The translations under genes were made by a program, and so were the position numbers. Positions 1 through 9,011 of a DNA stretch of 64,000 nt are shown in pieces (position 1 is the stretch's first letter; every line of letters starts with the position of its first letter). The stretch comes from Chryseobacterium indologenes (GTDB lineage: Bacteria > Bacteroidota > Bacteroidia > Flavobacteriales > Weeksellaceae). The stretch spans positions 62,001 through 126,000 of the forward strand of contig DJTE01000032.1 in NCBI GenBank assembly GCA_002439165.1, in the 5' to 3' direction. The notes beneath the pieces were generated by a model. That model was not told the origin of the DNA and ran no database searches. It worked only from the letters and a program-made list of their open reading frames with translations.

Positions 1-3000
1 ATATCCTGTCCGGATAGGAAGATTATTGACAGGTGTGGCAGGATTCAGTTTTGGATCTGTGAACGGAGTGACGGTTACATTACCGTAGTAATCTACCCAG
101 TCGAAATGTACCTGTACCTGGTGACCAATACCGAGATAAGGATTGCCCGCCTCCTGAGGATAATCTTCCGGATAAGTCATAAAGGGATTGGGCTTGGCAT
201 ACCTGGAAATGGGAACAATCTGATTATAGTACCATATCAGGTCATCCTGACCGGTGGCTGTTTTGCCCAGTACATCGTCCTGTGTCTGCGGTTTGGCAGG
301 TCCTGCAGGAAGACCTGTAATGCTTTCTCTGAACCAATGGTTCTCCACGATCTTATAACTGAGCAGGTTATACATATTGTTGAGGTATACTTCAGCATAA
401 TCTGGATCAGTGACCTTAGGTTGCCGGTCAGGATCAGGGTTTGGATTCGTCCTGCTCAGATCAAAGCCTGCCGTACCTTGCTGTACGGCTGTTACCTTAT
501 GCAGGATCTGGTCATTGATGGTAAGGGTGGTAGGATTTACAAAAATGTTCATTACATCTCTGGCAGCCCAGGCCATAGCAGCTGTATCTATAAAGTAATA
601 AGCTGCAATGCTTTCAAAAGTAGTGCCTGCTTTGCCACTGTTACTGATCGTGTATTGTACCTGAGGTAAGACAATAAGTTGCCATAATTGGAGATTGTTC
701 CAGTCGTTTATGCTAGGATTTAACTGCTGAATAGCTGCTGCGTCCACATCATAATAAGAAGCGATAGAAGAGAGCGTATTGCCCGGACCATTAGTCCCTA
801 CTTCATATATCAGTTCATTAAAGATAATAACAGGTACGGGATAGTTGGCATCGGCTTTAGTATTAAGAGGAATTTTTTTATTCAGTTCGACCAGTTCGGC
901 AGGAAGTATATTGAAAAGTGCAGTAATAGCATCAATGGTATTGCCCGATTTGTTTACACTGTATGATAATCCTTTCTGCATTTCGCTTTGTGCATATACT
1001 ACACAGGAGTTTACATCTATTTTATCGCCGGTTACGGCACAGGTCATGTAATCGGTCGGCTTGTTATTGTATTCACTGCTATATGTAACCAGCAGGCGTA
1101 TATTGGCCGTATCTCCTTTACCGAATATACTGGAAGGGAAACCTGTATTGCTTTCGGTCTCGTTGTACATGAGATAGTAGCCTCCTGAACGGGTAATGCT
1201 GCATTCCCACAGCAGACGTACAAAATCATAGAGGCTGTTCAGTACACCTGTAACAGGTGTTGCTTCTTCAATCTCATTTTCTGTTTTTTTCAGGGCAAAG
1301 GTATCAGGATTGGTTTCGGTAGAAAGATTAGCCTGTACGATAAATGTTTTCATATGCTCCATTCCGGCGGATAATAAACCGTCTGAGCCTTCATACAGCC
1401 ATTGTATATCGATTATCTTATCCATATTATTGCTGGCTGATTTTGGATCCAGCGCAAGAAGCAGTCTCTGCAGAACCGTAGCACCTGCTTCACCTGCACC
1501 CATAAGTTCATAGCTGTAAGCGTTTACCGGAGCTGTGGAATCAGAATCAAGCAACTTGATTTCTATATCAATCATGGTACTCCATCCATAGTAAGAAGAT
1601 GGGCGGTAGTCCATAACACCTTTGGCTGCGTCGTATTGCCCGATCTGGATACTGAATGCCGAACCTTGTTTTTTAGGAAGTGCCAGTTGGTTCAGCAGGC
1701 CGGAAGGAAACTGCCAGATGAGAGGCGATACATTGCTCTGGTCTCCGGATGATCCATAAGGCAGCTTCAGTGCTCCGGAGGTCTGCCATTGTGTAGTTGT
1801 CTGGAAGGTATACTGCACCGGCTGAAGGTTAAAAGGCTTCATAGGAGCCAACTTCAGCACATCAGGTTGTATACCTGTTTTCTGTGCATAGGTAAGCAGA
1901 GTACCGATCTGGTTAATATCTTCAGAGGTTAGTGCTATATCAAGGATATTACCTCCTTCTTCCTGGTTGGTTTTTCCATTGAACTGAAGCCAGTGTAAAG
2001 AATTATTGATCAGCTGTATAGAAAAGCCGGAAGGAATTGCAGCCGGAAGGGTAAATTCCTGGCCGGTAAGGGCATACAGGGCACAGTCGGGACCTGTACA
2101 GCCGGAACCTGCCGAAAGACTAAGCCCCGGAAGAGTAGTAGGCAGGCGCATACCATGCAGCTGGTAACGCGATACCATACCGGACAGCTGTCCATAAGAA
2201 TGATTATCGCTGAAGTATTCCAGAATGCTGCCTACGGTAAGATACTGCAGCCCCGGGATGTTTGCATTGGTGTATCCTTTGCCGTTATAGAAGAGGTTGT
2301 TTTGTTTTTGATTGGTATAATTGGCAGCCAGCAAGGCTGTCGTGGTATTGTACTGTTGTGCCAGGGTCTCCAGCGTATCAGCCTGAACCGGATCGGTGAA
2401 GGAAGCAGTAGTGTGCACAAAAGGCTGTATCAGTACCTGGCCGAGTGGCTGTACCTGCTGTGCCTGCACCTGTGCGCTGCCGGAGAGTTCCAGAGGAGTA
2501 ACCATACTGCCTGTTAATAATGAAATAGCGGCTGCCATACTGGTAAGCGTATCACCAGGAACAATCATATACAGGATCTCATTGTATTCAAAGCTGTTGC
2601 CTGCAATGAATAAGCCCGGTGTTATCTGGTTCTGCATCAGCAGTGCACTTACACTAAGATTCTTATATACATCAGTACAGATACTGTTAAAGGTATCTTC
2701 GTTTCTGGCCGTATAGAGTGCCCCTCCAATCATCAGCCAGCTGTCCGTCGTCAGTACGGCAGTATTCTGAAACTCAGGATCAGCTGCCAGATCGTTAACT
2801 GTTGTTTTTAATCCGGAAGCTGCTGAATTGATGGTATCGCCAGCCTGTACATTGTAGGAATTGCCTTTATAGGTAATAGTCTGCGGAGTTAATAATCCCG
2901 GAACAGCTGCATTTTCTGTGATCAGCATTGCGGGCGTAACAGCATACAGGGCAGCTACCGAAGTAAAGGTGTCACCTTCTGCAATGTCATACATAACCCC

Positions 3001-6000
3001 TGAGATCATTATCGGATTGCTGCCGGTGAGCGGATGGGTCTGATTAGCCGTAGCAATCCCCTGAATATTCACTTTATTGCCTGTTCCGTCTACGGAAATA
3101 CCGTTGGCCCAGTTTAGCATCGCCCACAGACTGTTGCCATTGCTGAGGCGATAGGTAAAGTTATCCATGGCATCGGATGCGTAGCCTGCCAACTGTTTGC
3201 CCAACAGTACAAAATAATCTTCAAATACAAAAGTGGACATGCTCCACTGCTGCGGATCGGTAACAGCTGTAAATCTGGCAGCAGATGCTGGTTCTTCCTG
3301 CACCTTTACAGCCAGTTCGTTAAACCATTTTTTCACTGCCGAAAGATATTCCTGTGTGGCCATATTATAGGTGTTGAACTGAATATCCAGTGCCGTATCA
3401 GGTACTTTCAGCTCAAGATCAAAGAACATAGGGAAGATGGCCGCTGAAGGAAGGCTCTCCTGCAGAAGCTGAACATTTACCGCCTGGAAGCTGTTCTGCA
3501 GGAAGCTGAGCAGATCGCCCGTCGGTATAGGGAAAGGATTACTTTCACTGGACAGGAAGATGATCAGTGCATCGAGATCTGCTTTTGAAATACCTTCTGT
3601 ATCCACTTCCGAACGGCTTGACTGTGAAGGGGTATGGTCGATATAATTCAGGATCAGCCAACGGAAAAAGTCACTGCATAAATATTCAAAAGAAGTAACA
3701 GTTCCATTGCCATCACCCGATGGGTCAGGGGCATCGATGAACAGGGTGGCTACATATTGGGCAGTCTGATCTTCCAGATTACCGTTTTCAGTTCCTGCTA
3801 CGGTTAAATGGGGCACAAAATAGAGACTTAAAGAAGGTCGGCTGTCTGTGGAAGCGGCTGTCAGTAAAGACTTGTAATTTACAGGCATATGTGGAGAACG
3901 GCGTATCACGATCTGGTCAGGTACAGGTTCTCCTGTTGCTTTCAAAACCTCTGTCTCAGCAAAAACAACAGGTATTGCACCGTCAAGCGGTGTTGCTGTT
4001 CGGGCAGGAGCAATGCGTACTGTGGCTGCAGGTGCAGATATACGGGCCGCTGTGCGTGGTGCTCCAAGATTGTTGTTCCAGGGAGCTTTGGCTGTCTGGT
4101 CTGTCCCGATAGTGAGATCAAAGCGGATTTTGGCAGTAAAGGTAAAGTGAATGGTAATAGAGAAAAAGCCCAGGTTCAGTTTAGCGGAAACCCTGACATC
4201 TACTGAAGCTACAATAGCCAGCGGTATTTTCTTATAGGCTTCAAATGTTGCCTGTGCATATACCATCACAGTGATGTTGACACTGGCCGATATGATGCCG
4301 AAGTCTATGGAACCGTATAATTTACCAATGATACCGATGGTACCCTGAAGGTAATAATAGTAAGATGTTTCCACCTGTTCTTTATTGCTTTCCTGCAAAG
4401 TACCGCTGTAAGGGTAATAAGCAGCAATCACCCCTTCAATGATACCAAACATGGTAATGCTGAAACCGGCATTGAGTATACCGTAGTTTACACTATATCC
4501 CACACCTACCTGCAGACCGATACCAAACACGATCACGGGATTGAAATTACCGTAATTGGTTTTAGGTACTTTATTGGTAGTGGCACTGCTGAGTTTACCG
4601 AAATAGAAACCGCCTGAGCCCATAGCAGGTATGCCGGGAGGCACAATTGCCTGTACCGTAAATGAGCGGGAAAAATCCATATTATAAGGGAAGCCGATGT
4701 CTACCATGAAATCACCGTTGGTATAGATTTCAATACCAATGGAAGGCAGGGTGATATTCACCGCGCCAAACTGCAGGTATCTCAGTATATTGGGCAGGGT
4801 AAGGTCGATCTGATATACACCGATAGAGTCAGAGATCTTCTTATACATGATCTCAAAATCGAGTCCTTCAAATATCTTGGCTTTGCCGCCTGCCATAGCG
4901 ATGCGCAGACCGTACAGATTAGGATCGTTAAATACAACCTGCATATCCAGAGTCCACACAGGCTTATCTTTGGTACCTGCATTCAGGATTCCGAAATTGG
5001 TGGCGATGAGCCAGTTGCTGTCTTCATTGAATTTCAGAAGGGTATTGCCTGAGCCCGGTCCTATAGGCACAGTGCCTGGTTTGGGTTCGATAAAAGCTTC
5101 CTGCATGGCTTTGGTAACTTCCCTGATGGAATTGTACTGGGCCGGATTGGCCAGTTCTACATGTTGGCCCATTGCCAGCAGGCGCAGGTCGAAATACTGG
5201 GTACCCTGTCCCGGTACCTCCGGCATTTTCTGAATGTCCTGGCCGCCACTGTCCGGTTTAAACAGGTTACTTTCATTGATGGATGGTACTACGGAATTAC
5301 CGTCTAAGGTAATGAATACACCTTTCTGTGTTTTGGTAAGGTTGATGCCGTTGATATTGATGAATACCAGGTTAAGCGTTTTAGGGAGTTTATAGGTAAC
5401 CTTAATATCTTTAGTGTCGAGATTATAGGTAACCGAAAAGCCGTCCAGACTTATTTTGTTGAGTATATCCCACGGTGCATCAAGTTCAAATGTCGGATTT
5501 AAGAGCATTTTCATGAAGGAAGTGATCAATCCTCCCAGTGTCCAGTTTTTAATGGAAAACACAATGGTACGGCTTTGCCCGCTTACGTCATACATGGCGG
5601 TAAAACCTTCCCAGGTAATGGCAAGCTGCTGGTTGTTTTCGGAGAAGTTATAGCTGATGTCAACGGTAGCATTGAAGTATTCTAACGTTACACTGCCTAA
5701 AACAGCACCTGAATATTTGCCCGTACCCGAGTTATTGTCTGCTGCTTCGTATTTCAGGCGTATATTGGCAATGATATTGATCTTCTGATCGATAACAGGG
5801 AAAGTAAATATCCATTGCAGCCCTCCTTTTACTTCATAGCTGCTTTTCCCGTTTCCACCCGGAATAGTGGCATTCAGAGAGAACTGTGTAATGTTCAGAT
5901 TATCAGGCAGGAAGCTAGTAGGAAGACTGATGGCCTGGAACAGCTGTTTAATGAGCTCACCCAGGTTCAGGTTACTGCCTTCAGGCATAGCCAGACTTAG

Positions 6001-7635
6001 ATCCCATCCATCTGATGAATTGTAATTTACTTCTGTATTGAGCTGTAACTGGCCAATAGCAAACAGACCTGATACCTGGGCTGTAAATATACTGGGACCG
6101 GTTCCGCTTGCAGGTGAAGAAGAGGTCAGCCGCAAGGTACCATCAGTTACCGAAACATTAGTAATGAAATTGAGGTCGACATTGGCATTGGCATAAAACT
6201 CATAGTATTTGCTGTTAATATCCATATTGATACCAAAAGCAGTAAATTCCACCAACAAAAGATTTTCAGGGATGCTGATAGCACCAGCGGTAACAGCAGA
6301 TAATAAGTTGTTGAAGGTAACAGATCCGGTAAAGGATGCAGAAAGGATCAGATCTGAAGTGATCTCTACATCAAAGCCGCCTGCAAAAAGAGTAGGGAAG
6401 AAATTGACTCTGGCACTGAAATATAAGGTTTGAGAATTGGTGGTGCCCGGACCAATAATAACCCAGTTCACATTAAACTGCTCAATGACAAAATTGTCAA
6501 AGAGCGTCCATGCACCGTTCGATCCTACATATGCTGATACACTGGTGATGCTGAGTCCGTTGCTGAAATCCAGGCAGGTGTTAAATCCTTTAAATGCTAT
6601 GCTGTTCAGATACTGCTGTAATGTGGGCGGTATATTCTGAAACCAGTTCTGTCCGGCCATCAGCCCAAAGAGATTGAGAGGGGTGAGCGGTTTCTGAGGA
6701 TCACTTGTAACATCCAGGGTAAAGAAAGAAGACCCTGATTCAACAGCAGCACTGAAATTTAATACAATAGCATCACCTGCGGCCAGTAACAACCGGAAGT
6801 AGAGAACAGGGGTCTGTACTTTTTCCGTTTCTTCCGCAATCAGAATCAGCCCGTCACCTGTTTCGTATTCCAGGTACAGCACATCTTCGTCATCGTCAGG
6901 TTCTATTGTTTCCTCTTCTGTTTTGATCTGAAATCCAATGCCGGGGTTACTGACTTTCAGGAAGCCCAGGGATATAAGTGTAGCATCAATATTCACAAAA
7001 AGATCCATTTCCGGATAAAGAATATCTTCATTATTGACCTGGGAGGGATCAATACTTCCTACAAGAGCCAGTTTTGCAGAAGTTGTCCAGGAAGTGAAAA
7101 AATTAACAACAGGTTGAAGCCATTGGGTCAGTGTGATAAAGGCTGCAAAATTCTGCCCTTTTGTTAAGGCTATATTCTGTTGCTGCCATTGAAACGCGGC
7201 TACTTCCTGTGTGCTGAATATAAAGAAAGGAGAAGTATAAGGGAGGTTGTCAAATACACCGCCCGTCATATATGGCCAACTGGTGGCAAATACCCAGTTG
7301 GAGAGACTGATCTGTATGGTAAACTGAATTTCATCCTCATTATTTGCTGTAACGGTCAACGTGACAGAAGTATTTGTCTTTTCTACACCCAGTATGGCAG
7401 CTGTTGCCCCGGAGATCGTTAATCTGTTCCCTGTGGGATCGGGAATAGAAGCCCCCGGGATATTGATCAGCAGATACGAGTCAGCAGGCAGCTTATAGCT
7501 TTTGGATAGCAGATCATCCAATCCAACAGGAGGAATCATGTCTGAATCTGTAAAAGAAGCTGCATTAATGGTGATGTTGTTATTATTGGCCGCTGCCTGG
7601 TTCCTGAACGTAGCAGCTAATTTGGATAAGCTCAT
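1..7635 (-). CDS. Giant multi-LysM-like protein, 3' end outside window
   Basis: The frame is open from the ATG at 7635 to the left edge (2545 codons, no stop), so the C-terminus is missing. There is no N-terminal signal peptide. Residues 1 to about 1170 are beta-rich with long runs of alternating hydrophobic residues. An Ala/Pro/Arg-rich linker follows at about 1175-1240. From about 1540 onward there are at least eight degenerate LysM-like modules of the type Y-x-V-x-x-GDT-hydrophobic-x-S-h-A, near residues 1548, 1600, 1650, 1690, 1750, 2235, 2285 and 2335. LysM domains normally bind peptidoglycan or chitin, but these lack a canonical spacing, so carbohydrate binding is inference. It is the last gene seen of a same-strand cassette starting at 13454, with 20 bases between it and the nuclease-fold gene. 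It could be a surface or delivery scaffold; I cannot assign a function. Confidence 0.85.
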   Translation of the reverse strand, partial: MSLSKLAATFRNQAAANNNNITINAASFTDSDMIPPVGLDDLLSKSYKLPADSYLLINIPGASIPDPTGNRLTISGATAAILGVEKTNTSVTLTVTANNEDEIQFTIQISLSNWVFATSWPYMTGGVFDNLPYTSPFFIFSTQEVAAFQWQQQNIALTKGQNFAAFITLTQWLQPVVNFFTSWTTSAKLALVGSIDPSQVNNEDILYPEMDLFVNIDATLISLGFLKVSNPGIGFQIKTEEETIEPDDDEDVLYLEYETGDGLILIAEETEKVQTPVLYFRLLLAAGDAIVLNFSAAVESGSSFFTLDVTSDPQKPLTPLNLFGLMAGQNWFQNIPPTLQQYLNSIAFKGFNTCLDFSNGLSITSVSAYVGSNGAWTLFDNFVIEQFNVNWVIIGPGTTNSQTLYFSARVNFFPTLFAGGFDVEITSDLILSASFTGSVTFNNLLSAVTAGAISIPENLLLVEFTAFGINMDINSKYYEFYANANVDLNFITNVSVTDGTLRLTSSSPASGTGPSIFTAQVSGLFAIGQLQLNTEVNYNSSDGWDLSLAMPEGSNLNLGELIKQLFQAISLPTSFLPDNLNITQFSLNATIPGGNGKSSYEVKGGLQWIFTFPVIDQKINIIANIRLKYEAADNNSGTGKYSGAVLGSVTLEYFNATVDISYNFSENNQQLAITWEGFTAMYDVSGQSRTIVFSIKNWTLGGLITSFMKMLLNPTFELDAPWDILNKISLDGFSVTYNLDTKDIKVTYKLPKTLNLVFININGINLTKTQKGVFITLDGNSVVPSINESNLFKPDSGGQDIQKMPEVPGQGTQYFDLRLLAMGQHVELANPAQYNSIREVTKAMQEAFIEPKPGTVPIGPGSGNTLLKFNEDSNWLIATNFGILNAGTKDKPVWTLDMQVVFNDPNLYGLRIAMAGGKAKIFEGLDFEIMYKKISDSIGVYQIDLTLPNILRYLQFGAVNITLPSIGIEIYTNGDFMVDIGFPYNMDFSRSFTVQAIVPPGIPAMGSGGFYFGKLSSATTNKVPKTNYGNFNPVIVFGIGLQVGVGYSVNYGILNAGFSITMFGIIEGVIAAYYPYSGTLQESNKEQVETSYYYYLQGTIGIIGKLYGSIDFGIISASVNITVMVYAQATFEAYKKIPLAIVASVDVRVSAKLNLGFFSITIHFTFTAKIRFDLTIGTDQTAKAPWNNNLGAPRTAARISAPAATVRIAPARTATPLDGAIPVVFAETEVLKATGEPVPDQIVIRRSPHMPVNYKSLLTAASTDSRPSLSLYFVPHLTVAGTENGNLEDQTAQYVATLFIDAPDPSGDGNGTVTSFEYLCSDFFRWLILNYIDHTPSQSSRSEVDTEGISKADLDALIIFLSSESNPFPIPTGDLLSFLQNSFQAVNVQLLQESLPSAAIFPMFFDLELKVPDTALDIQFNTYNMATQEYLSAVKKWFNELAVKVQEEPASAARFTAVTDPQQWSMSTFVFEDYFVLLGKQLAGYASDAMDNFTYRLSNGNSLWAMLNWANGISVDGTGNKVNIQGIATANQTHPLTGSNPIMISGVMYDIAEGDTFTSVAALYAVTPAMLITENAAVPGLLTPQTITYKGNSYNVQAGDTINSAASGLKTTVNDLAADPEFQNTAVLTTDSWLMIGGALYTARNEDTFNSICTDVYKNLSVSALLMQNQITPGLFIAGNSFEYNEILYMIVPGDTLTSMAAAISLLTGSMVTPLELSGSAQVQAQQVQPLGQVLIQPFVHTTASFTDPVQADTLETLAQQYNTTTALLAANYTNQKQNNLFYNGKGYTNANIPGLQYLTVGSILEYFSDNHSYGQLSGMVSRYQLHGMRLPTTLPGLSLSAGSGCTGPDCALYALTGQEFTLPAAIPSGFSIQLINNSLHWLQFNGKTNQEEGGNILDIALTSEDINQIGTLLTYAQKTGIQPDVLKLAPMKPFNLQPVQYTFQTTTQWQTSGALKLPYGSSGDQSNVSPLIWQFPSGLLNQLALPKKQGSAFSIQIGQYDAAKGVMDYRPSSYYGWSTMIDIEIKLLDSDSTAPVNAYSYELMGAGEAGATVLQRLLLALDPKSASNNMDKIIDIQWLYEGSDGLLSAGMEHMKTFIVQANLSTETNPDTFALKKTENEIEEATPVTGVLNSLYDFVRLLWECSITRSGGYYLMYNETESNTGFPSSIFGKGDTANIRLLVTYSSEYNNKPTDYMTCAVTGDKIDVNSCVVYAQSEMQKGLSYSVNKSGNTIDAITALFNILPAELVELNKKIPLNTKADANYPVPVIIFNELIYEVGTNGPGNTLSSIASYYDVDAAAIQQLNPSINDWNNLQLWQLIVLPQVQYTISNSGKAGTTFESIAAYYFIDTAAMAWAARDVMNIFVNPTTLTINDQILHKVTAVQQGTAGFDLSRTNPNPDPDRQPKVTDPDYAEVYLNNMYNLLSYKIVENHWFRESITGLPAGPAKPQTQDDVLGKTATGQDDLIWYYNQIVPISRYAKPNPFMTYPEDYPQEAGNPYLGIGHQVQVHFDWVDYYGNVTVTPFTDPKLNPATPVNNLPIRTGY

Positions 7636-7655
7636 AATAATAAAATGTTATTCGG

Positions 7656-8981
7656 TTAAACCTCTACAATCAGCCCCATATGATCACTGGTGCTTTTGAT
7701 CCTTCTGTAATTGTTCCAACCTGCAAAGGCGGTCAGAGCTCCTATACTGCCGGGAGCAAAACCACCCTGTCCGTTTGGGCCTGTCGGTGGAAGCTGTAAG
7801 GCAGCCGGAATTCCCAAAGCATTTAAAGCCATGGCTGAGTTATAGGTAAGGCTGCCGGCAGGAGCCCCCCCTACCGGAGGGGCAGTCCGGTTGTATGGCG
7901 TTCCGGTTACTCTGTTTACAATCGTGATATTGGCTGCGGGGCCACCGGCTGTTGCTCCATACAGGGTCAGGATATTATCTATACTTGAGAAAGTATTCGG
8001 AATCACGATCTCATAACCGGGATATCCGTTTGTTGCCCAGGGTTTGGCATGTTTGTGAGATCTCAGCGTGGTACATACATAGCCTTTATTGGGCCATGTA
8101 TTGGCGGTAGGATTGATCTGGCGGATATATCCTGCGCCACCTGCCAGTAAATTGTTGTAGGCAATCGGTTCAAAATGGGTATTAAACAGATCTACATTGA
8201 AGTCACCGACTATTACTCCCACCTCATTGGCGGCAAGATTAGCTGTCATTTCCAGAATATGGGAAAGCTGGTTGGTGCCGTCTGCAGCCTGTTGTTTTTT
8301 GGGTGAAGCGTGAAAAGATAATAATTTAATGGTTCTTCCGGCACCTGCCGGATCCCAGAATGTAGTTAAAAAAGGTGTTCTGTTAAAAGCATTGGGAAAA
8401 CCTAATATTCCTCCTGCAGGATCGTGAAACAGCCATTGACCTGCCAGTTGCCGGTAAGGTACATCGGGGTTGATCAGGTTACCTCCTCCAGGAGTCTCAC
8501 CGTCCGGTAATGCATCATCCCAGGGATGTGCATAGTCCGTCAGATTCATTGCTCCGATATTGGCCACTGAATTGGAAGGATGAATTCCCCCCTGCCAGCC
8601 CCATGGGCCGGTAAACTGCACGCGGGAGTGATTATAAAATACAGAAATACCTTCCTGTACATTTCCCTGCCCCAGTCTGAGCGGAGGAACAAGTTGCCAG
8701 TTATCAGCAGGAAACCAGTTTCTTAATTGTTCCAGAAGGAAAAGACTGCCATCTCTGCCACCGCCTGTTATCAGTGTACCGGGAGCTCCGGCTCCTGTGG
8801 ATGTTTCTACCACCACAAAAATATCAGGTTTATTTTGAGCGAGTGTCGTTTGGATCACCTGTTTTCTGTAAACCGACTTGAAGGTGGGAATAGAGGTTCC
8901 GTCCCATGCTCTCTTTTTGCTGGGTTCATTTATTTTGTTGATTCCAAACTGTTGTATATTCCAGTATAAGATGCGGGTCAT
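7656..8981 (-). CDS. Endonuclease/exonuclease/phosphatase (EEP) fold enzyme
   Basis: The 441-residue protein shows the full EEP signature in order: WNIQQFG at the N-terminus (Asn8), VVVETS (metal-binding Glu59), GDFNVD at about 258-263, SIDNIL, and a C-terminal SDHMGL. These are the metal and catalytic positions of DNase I, sphingomyelinase and Mg-dependent phosphoesterases, so a hydrolytic phosphoesterase activity is well supported. Substrate (DNA, RNA, lipid) cannot be told. There is no signal peptide or membrane segment, which is unusual because exported EEP enzymes are common. It lies 30 bases downstream of the 1219-residue gene and 20 bases upstream of the giant LysM-like gene, so it is probably co-transcribed and may be cargo of that system. 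Long Gly/Pro/Asn-rich insertions separate the motifs. Confidence 0.85.
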   Translation of the reverse strand: MTRILYWNIQQFGINKINEPSKKRAWDGTSIPTFKSVYRKQVIQTTLAQNKPDIFVVVETSTGAGAPGTLITGGGRDGSLFLLEQLRNWFPADNWQLVPPLRLGQGNVQEGISVFYNHSRVQFTGPWGWQGGIHPSNSVANIGAMNLTDYAHPWDDALPDGETPGGGNLINPDVPYRQLAGQWLFHDPAGGILGFPNAFNRTPFLTTFWDPAGAGRTIKLLSFHASPKKQQAADGTNQLSHILEMTANLAANEVGVIVGDFNVDLFNTHFEPIAYNNLLAGGAGYIRQINPTANTWPNKGYVCTTLRSHKHAKPWATNGYPGYEIVIPNTFSSIDNILTLYGATAGGPAANITIVNRVTGTPYNRTAPPVGGAPAGSLTYNSAMALNALGIPAALQLPPTGPNGQGGFAPGSIGALTAFAGWNNYRRIKSTSDHMGLIVEV

Positions 8982-9011
8982 GAGAGATGTGTTTTATGCT
9001 TTCAGCAATGG

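Noticed and set aside
106..7699. Many plus-strand open frames of 60-190 codons across the giant gene region
   Set aside because: They lie antisense or out of frame to the continuous minus-strand frame, which has coherent protein character from 7635 to the edge; their translations are Cys/Ser-rich and without domains.
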